In this document: positions 23,711-34,886 of the stretch, piece after piece
How positions within the stretch are numbered: the first letter of the stretch is position 1
How the letters are laid out: the number at the start of each line of letters is the position of its first letter
Notes under the pieces: model-generated
Told to the model about the DNA's origin: nothing
Database searches by the model: none
Seen by the model: only the letters and a program-made list of their open reading frames with translations
Assembly: GCA_963556695.1 (NCBI GenBank)
Contig: CAUWAG010000010.1
Coordinates: 5,084,001 to 5,148,000, forward strand
Reading direction: 5' to 3'
Source of the DNA: Anthostomella pinea
Taxonomy: Eukaryota; Ascomycota; Sordariomycetes; Xylariales; Xylariaceae
DNA: 64,000 nt
Program-made: the position numbers and the translations under genes

Positions 23711-26159
23711 ATGCCGCAACTCCCAAGCTTCTTGGACCGGCGGCGTATAAGACATAGCCCATCTCAGGACGACATTGAGACTCACTCTAGCTCAAAAGGT
23801 GTCCGGTCACTGGCAGCATTTCAAACAAACGACGCCAAGTACGGAGGCGGCGCTGACATCCCCGATATCCCTAGGAGACCGGCGAGGGGAACAAGACCAG
23901 TCGCGGAATCTATGACCCCCCCAACAGCACGGGTGGCGAACCCCAGTCTGCCTCTCATGGATGTTCGAAACCAAGAATACAGGCGGCGCCCGGAAAGGTA
24001 AGCTTACCTGCGCCAGCCCATGCTGTAACGAATGTTCTGACTCGGGCGAGCAGTTCTCGGAATAACATGAGTCCAAGCCCCGACGCAATATTCATACCGA
24101 CGATGACAGAGTCTGGTGACAATCACGACACCGAGACAAGGTCACCATCGACAGCTCCGAGGAGTCTCATGTCTCGGTCTACAAAATCGCAAGCGAACTC
24201 ATCCACCTCCTCGCTTGCCCCCACTCATGGCAGTGCCCTGCCTGGTCTGCAAAGTAGGGGTCCGTTGGAATACGACGGACTCGAGCCACTGGCCGAAGAG
24301 GAATTCGACCCAGCATCTTTCGACCTGGTAGCTCCGGCGCGAGGGGGCAGCCCTCAGTATGCGTTAGAAACGACATCCGAGTTGCTCTTTTCGACAGAGC
24401 ACCTTCGGGTGATCTTCGACGACCCGCTTCTACTACAGAGATTCACCAATTTTCTCTGCGCCTCGCGCCCGTCTTCAGTACCGCTCCTGGTCTACTACCT
24501 CGACTCGTTGAAGGCGCTGAAAGCGATCGGCTACGCGAACGCTATTGCGGAAGCACTGACGCCCATCGAAGGCCTCCAGTTCAGCTATGAGAATGTCGCC
24601 AAGACGGTAAATGATTCACTGCAAGCCCAGGCTACCAAGGCTTTCGAGGTACTCGCCAGGGAAGACCTCGCTGCCTACATCACCCATACTTATGTCCAGA
24701 GTGTCAGCTTGACGATCAAGAGGCGAATAGCCAATACCTTACCCGCTCACCTCAGAGACCTCTCAGAGGGCTTGGCCGAAGTGTTCTGCCTGTCAGATCC
24801 CTCGAGGCCGGACAACCCAATAGTCTTTGCTAGCGAAGGTAAACCCCTTGAGCAGTGAAAGACCCGACTTCCAGAACGCTAACTTGATGATCAGAATTCA
24901 ACAAGACCACCCAATATGGCATGGGCTACGTCCTGGGACGCAACTGTCGCTTCTTGCAGGGACCGAAAACCAACCCGGCCAGCGTGCGGCGGCTACGAGA
25001 GATGCTCGCGGCGGGGAAAGAACATTGCGAAACCTTCTTGAACTACAGACGTGATGGGTCGCCATTCATGAATCTCCTCATGGTGGCACCGCTCTTCGAC
25101 AGTCGCGGCAATGTGCGGTATTTCATCGGCGCCCAGGTCGACGTGTCAGGACTGGTAAAGGAATGTGCCGGCCTCGAGTCCCTCGAGCGTCTCGTCGCGC
25201 AGAAACATGACAAGAGCGAGGCGAGCGTGGATGGCTCCAATAGCCGCATACGAGAGCATGGCAACAGCGCCAATGGCCAGAAGGACGAGTTCCGCGAGCT
25301 CGCCGAGATGCTCAACCTCGAAGAGCTCAAGACGGTCCGCGAGTCGGGCGGGATCCTCTACCGCGTGCACCAGGAGGACATGGGCGAGGCGGAGCAGGGC
25401 TCGAACTGGCGCAAGCCGCGGCTTCTCATCAACGACGACGCGGCGCTCGATCGCCACGATTCCGACCCCTTGCTGCAGATCCGCGAGCGGCAATCCGTGT
25501 CCTCTTTGAAACCCTCGCTGGCGTCCGGTGGCCGCCTCCGCGGCGTCTACGAGAACTACTTGCTCGTGCGGCCACACCCGAGCTTGCGCATCCTGTTTGC
25601 GTCGCCTTCGATGCGGGTCCCGGGCATGCTGCAGAGCAGCTTCATGGGGCGCATCGGCGGCTCGCTGCACGTCCGCGACGCCATCGCTCACGCGATGGCC
25701 GACGGGAGCGGTGTCACAGCGAAGGTGAGATGGATCAGCACGTCCTCGGCTTCCTCCTCCGCCGGCGACGGCCCGGTCGGCAAGGCCCGCTGGATCCACG
25801 CCACGCCGCTGCTCGGCGCAAATGGTGCCGTCGGCGTGTGGATGGTGGTGCTCGTCGACGACGAGGCAAACCGACGCCGCACGAGGGACGCGCCGCCCGT
25901 CGAGATGTACACGAGCGGGCGCAGGCCGTTCGACCACCAGCAGGTCGACGCGATGAGCCTCTCGAGCTTTGCGGCGGTGAGTGGCCGGGTGATGGACGAG
26001 CAGCAGCAGCACCAGAACCACCTGAGCACCAATGTGCTGCACGAAGGCGGTGGGAGGATGAGGTCGACGCAGTCCAGCTTGTCAATGTTTGATGACGGTG
26101 ACTTTGAGACGCCGAGGGCGGGCGGCGGCAGGGGTGCGGTGCGTATCGATGGTTATTAA
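23711..26159 (+). CDS. RGS-LOV flavin photoreceptor (BcLOV4-type)
   Basis: Three exons, 23711..23997, 24054..24838 and 24895..26159 (two 56-bp introns), give 778 residues. A disordered N-terminus (about 1-200) is followed by an RGS-like helical domain (about 206-330: LLFSTEHLRVIFDDPLLLQR, FEVLAREDLAAYITH). A LOV domain spans about 340-445: LSDPSRPDNPIVFASEEF, then GRNCRFLQ with the flavin-adduct cysteine at 375, FMN contacts in SPFMNLLMVAPL, and the signalling glutamine at 438 in IGAQVDV. All key LOV residues are intact, so blue-light photochemistry is expected. In fungal RGS-LOV proteins light drives binding to anionic plasma-membrane lipids. Residues 577-680 (YENYLLVRPHPSLRIL to VWMVVLVDDEA) look like a further PAS-like fold. 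Splicing of intron 2 falls inside the LOV domain and is needed to join FASE to FNKTT. Confidence 0.9.
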
Positions 26160-27005
26160 TGGCTACGTCTACGACTGCTCTCCGACTACAAGTTGTAAAA
26201 GCTGAACGCAGAAGTGGTGGCGGCTTCGGCAACACTCTCTCGGACGGAAAGGGTCCGGGCGGTTCTCAATGTATACTGTACCCGGTCATGTTTGTTCTTA
26301 GTGTATAGATGCCTGGTCTACTTACCTGTAATACAATTGCTATCTTATACTGTACGGTACAAAGTGTTCCAGTACGGAGTGTTTCATTGCTGCAGAGTGT
26401 CGATCTCGTCCATCGCTGGCAATATATTTCTGGTATCATCCATGAATCAACATATGTACATGAGTACTTCTATAGTGGCATTCCGATTCCAAAACCATGT
26501 ATCGTTCGCATCTTGAGTCTATTTCAAACAACTGTGTGTTCAAAGATCATTCGAAACGCGACTATACAGCCATCCCACAACCTGTTCTCCCACAGTGACA
26601 GCAGCCGTGATCATATACTGATTCGAAGCAACCATCAGGTGGAGGCTCGGCAGAATTCGTAGACAGATATGCAACCTACAAAGTCATCAACACTTTGGAG
26701 ATGTCCGTGTATTGGCCCCTTGGCTCTTCTTCGCCATTACATCGTCAAGGTATATGTCTATCTCTATGGCCGTCATCAGCAGCCAGTGAGCCCAAATGTA
26801 TCAAAACGCCGTCTCTTCTGAGAGTAATAACCGCCGCAATGCACACATAAGAAAAGAAAATTTGAGCGTAATGTGCTGCCTCACCCCGTCATCTACCAAG
26901 CAGCGTCATGCCATGTTTTCTACCGACATGGGGTAAAGTCAACCGTAAAGTCAACCGTGATGCCTCATACCACACGCACTCAGGCGTACGCGGACCTCGC
27001 TCCAA
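26160..27005. other. Convergent intergenic region, RGS-LOV / unknown protein
   Basis: About 850 bp of AT-leaning sequence between converging genes, presumably 3' UTRs. No gene is visible. Confidence 0.5.
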
Positions 27006-28248
27006 CTAGGCTGACTCGGCCTGAGCCAACAGGCGCGCTCTCCATCCATTGCAAACCTCTTCGAAGCCACCGACGACGTCCCGGCATATGCCGGCGCATT
27101 CACGCTTCTCTAATCTCTCGCCCCAATTGCCTCTTGTCAGCCACCGCTCCCCCTCCTCCTTTAGCTCCTCCTCTCGTTTCATATCCGCCACCATCTCCTT
27201 AGCTGACTTTAACCTTCGCGCGGCCGTGGTGGTGGTCTGCCGTGACATGTGCAGTGTATCTGAGAGATAGTTGAGGGTTTGTACGAGATCAGAAGTTACC
27301 GAGTGTAATGCCGATAGCGAATTGAAGGCCGAGGTTGCAGGCCGCGGCATGTCGTCGGATACGGATGTGAGGAGTGGCAATAGAGCCTCGATGGTCTCTG
27401 GATCTGGGGGTGGGACCAATGGTGACAGTAGGGGGTAGGTGAGGTTGTGGAGTTGCCTGGTCTGATGCGCCAGATGTGTTGCTAACGCTGTGTGGGCAGT
27501 GATTAACCTGTAAGATGGTGGGTGCAGTGTTAGAAAGGTCTCTCGTTCGAAGGGAGACGGACATGAGTTGGACTACGCGAGCCTACTCTACTCACCTCGT
27601 TGTGCTTCCCTCCACGCCCGACTGGGACCCGAGGTCTCTAAGTCCCTCCGTTACCCGTTTGAAGACCCCGTCGGTAGGGCCGCCAGTGTTCTCGGTGCCC
27701 CTCCTGGCCAGCGATTCGACAGCATCAATCCTGGAGATCAAACTTGGCGGCATGCCGGGTGACTCGAGGTCAGACTCGGAACCATACTCGCTGCCATCGT
27801 ACCGGCTCCCGATTCGCCGGTGGCCTCGTCCGCTTGGTGGCGATGGCACGATTAAGCTGCCGCGCTGATTCTTGGCTTGGTAGTCGGACTGACTTGCGAC
27901 ATCGACCCCGCTGTCCCGCACGCCCTCTACAGGGTCCCGTCCCGTAGTCTCGTCTTCGGTGTTATCGCCATCGTCGTAGTATTCCTCATCTTCACCGGAG
28001 CCCGATAGAGCATCTGCTAGTTCGTCGGCCAAGTTCCCGAGACCGTTGCCTCCGGCACCATCACCACCGAACTCGTTAAGCTCGGAGTCGTTCATGCTGT
28101 TACGCAACGGCGTCAGGGGATCTTGGAAGGAGGACTTAGACTGGCGTCTCGCGATAGGTGAGGCATTCGGGCTTGAACTCTGGTAGGAGGCGTCTATGCC
28201 GGAGGACTGGCGCGAATGACGAGGTGTCTGCGGCGATGTAGGTATCAT
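27006..28248 (-). CDS. Conserved-looking fungal protein of unknown function
   Basis: Two exons, 28248..27596 and 27507..27006, with an 88-bp intron (GTGAGT donor, CTAAC branch, TTACAG acceptor), give 384 residues. I do not recognise a named domain. The N-terminal 150 residues are Ser/Pro-rich with an acidic patch (GEDEEYYDDGDN), likely disordered and phosphorylated (SPQTPRHSRQSS). From about residue 170 the chain becomes helical: SLISRIDAVESLARRG, then across the splice into LITAHTALATHLAHQTRQLH, and a terminal segment of charged helices ending CNGWRARLLAQAESA. The splice junction falls within a continuous helix pattern, which supports the model. A structural or scaffold role is possible but unproven. 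Confidence 0.7.
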
Positions 28249-29163
28249 CTCCGTTGACTGCGAGCAGTGACGGGTGGCGAGAGGTCACGGATGCGGAACG
28301 ATGTTGCTTTTTTGTGGTGGCTCGACCGAGTGACTCTGTCGTCGACACGTCCCTTTGTGGCAACCGGGATGATGGTTGCTGTTATGGAAACGGGGACTAG
28401 ACACCACGGGCAAGGCGGGCAAGGGTATAAAGGGCAGACACCAATTTGGCGGGTTTGGAACGGCAGAACGGGTCGAGGTTCAAGCTATATCGAAAAGAAC
28501 TGGATCTATACCGGAGTCTGTAGGCGGCGGTAGAAGGTGCATTTCCTTTTTCAATGCAACATCCGACTCAAGTCCGAGATGACAACGGGGATGCAACTGC
28601 AAAGTATCTCACAGGGGCAGAGGGCAATCAAGCGCATAAGTAATAGTTGGCGGCATACTTGGTTGAAGATGGTTGAGGTAGATAGTGCACTATTTCGGCC
28701 TCACCCTGATGATCCAGTTATTACCTTAGTTCATGGTGTGTTTGAAGTGAAGGTTACCGGTAAGGTATTGTGCCTGAGTGCTATTGGGTTTATCAAAGGG
28801 GTCCCATCGCAGCCCGGATGTCAGGTAACATTCAGGTACCTCCCAGGGCTGCCAGTGCGTAAAAGGCCACCAGACTAGAGCATTGATTGAAGCGGGCCCA
28901 GCCTGCAGTTGCCAGCTGCCAGATTGTTGTACCTATGTGCACCCCACCAACAACTTCTTGTAAGATTCCTCTACTAGAGTATGGAGCATCTTCTAGTAAA
29001 TACCTGCAGCAATTCTCCTGTCATACCTATTCCTATTGTGTAGGTAGCAAGCTGAAGCATCAGACTCTTCTAATTCATACTGTTCACAAAGTCAATTTTC
29101 GAACCTCTGTTCCGTCAAGCCAGAGCCTCGACATCCCGAGACGAGAGTTGTGCCGACGCGACA
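28249..29163. other. Divergent promoter region, unknown protein / NatB
   Basis: About 900 bp holding the promoters of two divergent genes. No further gene is supported. A plus-strand frame at 28537-28878 lacks motifs and is not called. Confidence 0.5.
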
Positions 29164-29819
29164 ATGACTTCGTTTCGGGCCTTCCGCCCAGACGATCTCA
29201 ACCACTTCTCCAAGTGCAACCTCGACCCTCTGACCGAGACCTACGACCTAAGTTTCTATCTTCAATACTTCGCGAAATGGCCCACCCTATTCCAGGTCGC
29301 CGAGGATAGCAGAGGAAACATTGTTGGCTATAGTACGTCCCACGCCTTCATGCCGCAACATCATACTCCTGCCAGCCCTGCGCGCCTCCTTGGCTGACAA
29401 CCGAATCAACCACAGTCATGGGCAAGACCGAGAGCTCCCCCGACTACTTCCAGTACTCCGAGCACTACCTGCCGTGGCATGCCCACATCACCGCCTTGAC
29501 TGTTGCCCCGGAGGCTCGACGTCTAGGCATTGGCAAGATGCTCACTGAACAACTCGAGGCTGGCGCCGAAGCTGCCAATGCCTACTTCGTCGACTTGTTT
29601 GTCCGGAAGAGCAACGAGAAGGCCATCAAGTTCTACGAGGGGATGGGCTACAGCGTCTATCGCGTAGTCAAAGACTACTACGGCGACAACATCAACGACC
29701 CGACCGCTCACGGCGAGGACGCCTACGACATGCGCAAACCGACGAAGCGGGACAAGGCCCTCAAGCACATTCGAGACGACGGCCGGAAGCACGAGGTCCA
29801 ACCTGAAGACGTATTTTGA
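29164..29819 (+). CDS. NAT3: NatB catalytic subunit, N-terminal acetyltransferase (Naa20/Nat3)
   Basis: Two exons, 29164..29332 and 29416..29819, with an 83-bp intron, give 190 residues. Naa20 with its auxiliary subunit Naa25 acetylates N-termini beginning Met-Asp, Met-Glu, Met-Asn or Met-Gln on ribosomes. The start MTSFRAFRPDDLNHFSKCNL and the segment YLPWHAHITALTVAPEARR are characteristic. The acetyl-CoA loop RRLGIGKM sits near residue 91, and AYFVDLFVRKSNEKAI / YEGMGYSVYRVVKDYY complete the GNAT fold. Length agrees with the family (170-190). The intron interrupts the codon for Ile in VGYIMGK. Its 3' end lies 43 bp from that of the convergent dehydrogenase. Confidence 0.94.
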
Positions 29820-29862
29820 GCTCGCCAACTCGGTTCCGCCAACCCGAATGCACATACCTACA

Positions 29863-30675
29863 CTACATTGCGCCATCAACCGAGTAAACGCTGCCGCTCA
29901 CGTACTTGCTATCGGGGCCCAGTAGGAATGCGATCACATTGCCAACCTCCTCGGCCGTTCCTTGACGCCGGATCGCGGCCACATCGTCGTAAGGCGCATC
30001 CGGGGGCCGATTGCGAAGCTTCCACCCCTGCTCCATCAAAGGGGTATATATGGCACCTGGAGCAACTGCATTCACTCGGATGTCCCGAGCGCCGTTCCCT
30101 TGGGCTGCAGCTTTCGTCAGTCCTATGACGCCGTGCTTGCTTGCATCGTATGCTGCATATTTCGCGAAGCCTAGGTCGGTTGTCAGCCATGACCGACGAT
30201 AGAAGAAGCGTCACATGATTAAGTAGATACCCTGAAGTCCGTGTATAGAGGAAACATTGACGATAGAGCCACCGTTGACGATGTTTCGAAGCTCGGCTCG
30301 CAAACAATACATTGTTCCAGTAAGGTTGATAGCGATGATCTTGTGCCACTCATCGTCGTCCAGGTCCTTCACCGCCCGTAGTCTATGATGCTTGCCAATG
30401 ACCCCAGCGACATTGGCCGCACCGTCGAGTCTGCCGTACTCGTTGACAATACCATCAATCCAGGTATCGACTTCGGCCCTCTGCGAGATGTCCACCTTGG
30501 TCACGCTGAAGGGCACGTGCAGTGGCTTGAAATGGTCGTCAGTCTTGCTCAGAGCGGCCGGGTCGACATCGGCGATGCAAACAGTCGCTCCTCGCTTGGA
30601 CAGAGTCTGGGCCGTCGCGAGCCCAATGCCGCTGGCACCGCCAGTAATGGCAAACACCATTCCGTTGAGCGCCAT
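29863..30675 (-). CDS. Short-chain dehydrogenase/reductase (classical SDR)
   Basis: Two exons, 30675..30231 and 30170..29863, with a 60-bp intron, give 250 residues, the standard length of classical SDRs. The cofactor site is ITGGASGIG near the N-terminus with IADVD after the second beta strand; an Asp there favours NAD(H) over NADP(H). NVAG is the structural motif. The catalytic Ser143 (VSSIHGLQ), Tyr156 and Lys160 (YDASK) are intact, and NAVAPGAIYTPL follows as usual. The intron sits between the catalytic Ser and Tyr. The substrate cannot be read from sequence, and the neighbours give no pathway clue. No targeting signal is visible. Confidence 0.88.
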
Positions 30676-32290
30676 ATCTGATGGTCAGCGTGACACACGA
30701 TAGTTGGTCGTATCAGGTTTTCGCGGGGTAGCTTTGCTGCGGCCGGGGACGGAGTTGCAAGCCAGACTGCAGAAACAAGACGCGAGACTCGACGTGTAGA
30801 CAGGTATGGAACTTCAACCAGTGACGAGGTTCTGTATCAGGAAGAAGTAGCATCGGGGTGAAGAAGGTTCACAAGAAGTAGGCCATGGGCCAAGGACATA
30901 GCCCCGTCGCTCTTCCCACGGTATTCCATCAATCAAGTGTTCTCAACCTCGCCGTTCGTCATGACTACTATTTCGTCTAATGCCATTGGTAGAGAGAGGT
31001 ACGGCCGACCGATATGGCGAAGCCCTCGTGGACGCCCGCATGATCTCCCCAGAATATCCCCATCCATAGAGTTGCACACCCGTGCCGTTGGCAACGAATG
31101 CTAGGCTGGCTGGCTCCGGATCGGAGCAGTGGCTGATTGGAGCGGTCTCTTTGCGCGACGCAGTACACGGTGTTACTAACCAGATGCGACAGGAGTATCT
31201 TGACGCAAGATCACGGAGCTGTACCTCCTGTGACTGTGACTCTGGCATGAGGCTTCCTAAGGTACCTAGGTAGGCTGCAATGATTCAACGATTTAATCTG
31301 GCATGGGCTTGGACACACATCGAAGTATAAATGTGCTTCCTTTCGTGACAAGCTTTATACTTGATCTTAAACTCCTCCAGTCCCCTCCCTTTCCCTCGCG
31401 GTAGTATAGGCCGACGACTGTTTCGACCGCTTGCATGATGCATGCACAACCTTGGAACCCTCAGCTCCTATAAGGAGACAGGGCGAGAGGCACCTGATGC
31501 TGCCCTCCTGCCCTCTTCATGCTGTGCGCCCACAGGTAGCCAAGGGCGTTGGGCTGGATACTCTGCACGGCTCCATCCATGGTAGAGCAATACAAACTAT
31601 GCAGTCGCGCATTTCTCCGGTGTCGACAGCTCTGGTTCGTGTACCGGGCTCCTGAGTCCTCAATGAGCAGCTGGCTGTCGCATGATCCATTTTATTACCC
31701 TGGTACCTAGTACGTTACGGTCCTTTACCTACCTAAGGTAGCCTGCAGGTGGTCTCGTGGGGGATGTCGTCACTGCCAGTGTCAGCCTCCACCTGCAGGC
31801 CTCGAGTCCTCGACAGGCTAATTAGTAACAGCTCCCAAAACTCAAAACCCGGGGAAAATGTGGACAGGTGGATCTCGCGATCCCACCTCAGGTTAGGTTA
31901 CAGGTACCTACTGTACCTACCGCTACCTTAACCAGTTAACCTAAAACAAGCTGCCTTCATCCTCTCCTCCTCCCTCCTCCCTCCCTCAACTCTCGTCGCT
32001 CGTACCTACTAGGTTAGGTAATGTTTGCAACAAGACATACTTTCCTACTCGTTCACCTCGCTTGCGCTTCGCTTGCGACTGTCCCAGGCCGGCCCAATTG
32101 ATCACCACACCCTCTCGTCTTTGAACATATGACATGTATCCGTGCTTACATACCATCAATTAGGTTCATGTATTCTTAGACCCCGCCTTGCTTACTCTTC
32201 TCATCTCTTCCTTGCTCTCCGTTGTCTAACTTCCGTCCGAAAGGTGCTTTTCTGCATGAAAGAACCATACTACCTCTTCGCCTCATCGCT
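30676..32290. other. Divergent intergenic region, SDR / glutaminase
   Basis: About 1.6 kb holding promoters of two divergent genes. It carries a perfect copy of TACCTAGGTA at 31263-31272, a cluster of related TACCTA/TAGGTA words (31690-32030), and a 12-bp inverted repeat (31741-31800). The last 300 bp are pyrimidine-rich leader. No coding gene is supported. Confidence 0.55.
31741..31800. repeat. 12-bp perfect inverted repeat with 36-bp loop
   Basis: GCCTGCAGGTGG (31741-31752) and its exact reverse complement (31789-31800) could form a stem-loop or a paired protein site. It lies about 490 bp upstream of the glutaminase start. Confidence 0.8.
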
Positions 32291-34886
32291 ATGAGATCCT
32301 ATGTTTGGCCCGCCCTTGCGGTGCTGGCCGCCGTCCTCGTCAATGCATCGACCCTGACCCCTCCCGTCTTACCGCTGATCGTTCGAAACCCATATCTGAG
32401 CATTTGGCTTGCGCATGCTCGCGATATGCCTTGGGACAGCTGGCCCATGTTCTGGACTGGCAGCACCGTTGGCTTTGCAGTCATGGCATCCGTGCCAGAA
32501 ACCCATACTGTCTACCCCCTGCTCGGTCGATCCCACGATTCGCTGAAGAAGGGTGACGATAGGTTGGAAACTTGCGGTCTATTGCTCGCCCGAATCCAGA
32601 CTAATCGGTATATATAGATACAAGGTGGCCTTCCCACAATATCATGGCGCCACGTTCGATGCCTCCACCACCAATCTCTCGTATACCATCGACGGCACCG
32701 ACTTGAAGATCACTCTTTCTTTTCTGTCGCCCATCACACCTACGTCCACCTTCAGACAGTCTTTACCCGCAGCCTATCTGACGTGTCATGTCGAGGGCTC
32801 GATCGACGTCGGCCTTTATATTGATGTGAATGGCGAATGGGCGAGCGGTAATCGAGACAGCCAGATCCAGTGGCAGCTTGAACAAGCCGAGGCGAGCGAG
32901 GCCTCCGCGCCCCGGCTCAAGACATGGAGCATTGCCCGGCGGGAAGAGCAGCTGTTGACTGAATTTGAGGACCATGCCGAATGGGGCAATGTTCATTTTT
33001 CTGCGCCGCACGACGTCGAGCATCAATCTGGAGAGGCACAACGTATCCGTCGCTTATTCGCCGAGTCTGGCTCGCTCGACAATCAAGTCGATGATTACTA
33101 CCGTGGCATTTTCGAGGAAGAGCCTGTTTTCGCCTTTTCCAAGACATTCAAGCTGGGCGACAACTCGGGCGCGACAGCAAGCGTTTCCAAAGATAGCATG
33201 GTTCTTACTTTCGCCCTCACCCAGGATCCCGTGGTCCAGTTTGCTTCGGCTAGGGGGTTGACCATGATGCGGCCCCTTTGGTCTTCGTTCTTCTTCAGTG
33301 CACAAGAGATGTTGCAGTACCATTACGATGATTACAAGACAGCGACCTCCCTGGCCCAAGACTACTCGGATCAGCTTGGGAAGGATGCCTACGCCTCAGG
33401 CTCGCAAGATTATCAAGACATCGCTGCCCTGTCTGCTCGCCAAGTTCTCGGAGCCACGCAGTTCTCTGGCACCCCCGAGAACCCTATTCTGTTCCTAAAG
33501 GAGATATCGTCGAATGGCAACTTCCAGACAGTTGATGTCATCTTTCCAGCCTTTCCCTTCTTTCTATACACCAACCCGCAGTGGCTGGTCCATCTTCTGG
33601 AGCCTCTCCTCGAACACCAGCTTAGCGGTCAGTACCCGAACGATTACAGCATGCACGACCTTGGAACCCATTTCCCCAACGCGACGGGACACAATGATGG
33701 CAAGGACGAATACATGCCAGTTGAGGAGTGTGGGGACATGTTGATCATGGGCCTTGCACTGGTCAACGCCTTGAAGGACAATACGCAACCTGCCTTTGCT
33801 CGCACTGCACCTCCGGAGACGTTAGCCCTTGAGTTGGCAGTCGCGGGGAGATGGCAATCTGTAGATGCCTATGGTATGGACCGCACTTGGGAAGACCTGG
33901 GCACAACGGGCGAGAAGGCTGCGGTGAAGTGGGTGAGCCGCTCGTACAAGCTGTGGAAGAAGTGGACTGGCTATCTCGTTCGAGAGTCACTGATCCCCGC
34001 CAACCAGTTGTCTACCGATGATTTTGCTGGCTGGCTAGCAAACCAAACCAACCTGGCGCTCAAAGGCATCATTGGGATCAAGGCCATGAGTGGGATTGCC
34101 GAATTGGCAGGCGAGGAAACCGAGTCCGAGTGGTATAGCAATATTGCAGATGAATACATCGAGAAGTGGCAAGGCTTCGGGCTTTCTAGGGACAGGACGC
34201 ATGCCAAACTTGCATATACTTGGTACGGATCTTGGACGACCATCTACAATCTTTTCGCCGACGCGCTACTCTGCTTCCACATGCCGGCCCAGAACACATC
34301 GTCACTGAGTGCAAGCAGGATTGGGAGCTCGGGGCAGACACCGATAGGCATCCAAGCCAAGGATACTCGGAAGCCTAAGAGCTTCATCCCGGACGATATA
34401 TACCAGATTCACAGCGACTGGTATCACGCCGTCATGCAAAGGTACGGCTTGCCATTGGACAGTCGTCATTTGTACACAAAGAGCGACTGGGAGTTTTTTG
34501 CGGCCGCCGTAGCCAGCAAGAAGGTGCGAACGGAAATACTGCAGCATGTGGCAGCGTGGGTCAACGAAACGGTCACCGGTAAGAAGTCATCCCAGGGTGA
34601 TTTATGAATGTTGCAGAGGCGACTAACTGTGACACGTCCAGATCGACCCCTGACGGACCTGTACGAGACGGAGGGCCAAGGAGAATTCCCCAGTGGACTT
34701 GCCTTCACGGCCCGTCCGGTTGTGGGAGGTCACTTTGCCTTCTTAGCCCTCGAGAGAGCATGCGGGGGCAAAGCGGCAGAGGGACTGAAGTTCCTAGAGC
34801 TTTCCGAGCCCGCGGTGATCGACGTCGAGCAGGCGTTGACGGCGGACATGGTAGATAATCAGGCCGAGGTCGCAGGGGAGCTGTGA
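32291..34886 (+). CDS. gtaA: Secreted GtaA-type glutaminase (DUF4965/DUF5127/DUF1793)
   Basis: Three exons, 32291..32562, 32618..34578 and 34642..34886 (introns 55 and 63 bp), give 825 residues. The family is typified by Aspergillus/Koji extracellular glutaminase GtaA, which hydrolyses glutamine to glutamate and ammonia outside the cell. The start MRSYVWPALAVLAAVLVNAS is a clear signal peptide. PLIVRNPYLSIWLAHARDMP and PMFWTG are the N-terminal family signature. The central region carries YHYDDYKTATSLAQDYSDQL, PAFPFFLYTNPQWLVHLLEP and MPVEECGDMLIM, seen across the family. The C-terminal exon adds DRPLTDLYETEGQGEFP and a Gly-rich end. An upstream in-frame non-ATG extension is rejected because it would bury the signal peptide. 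Which residues are catalytic cannot be settled by eye. Confidence 0.85.

Noticed and set aside
30676..34886. Metabolic gene cluster including the SDR and glutaminase
   Set aside because: There is no backbone enzyme, transporter or regulator nearby, and the two genes are 1.6 kb apart and divergent.
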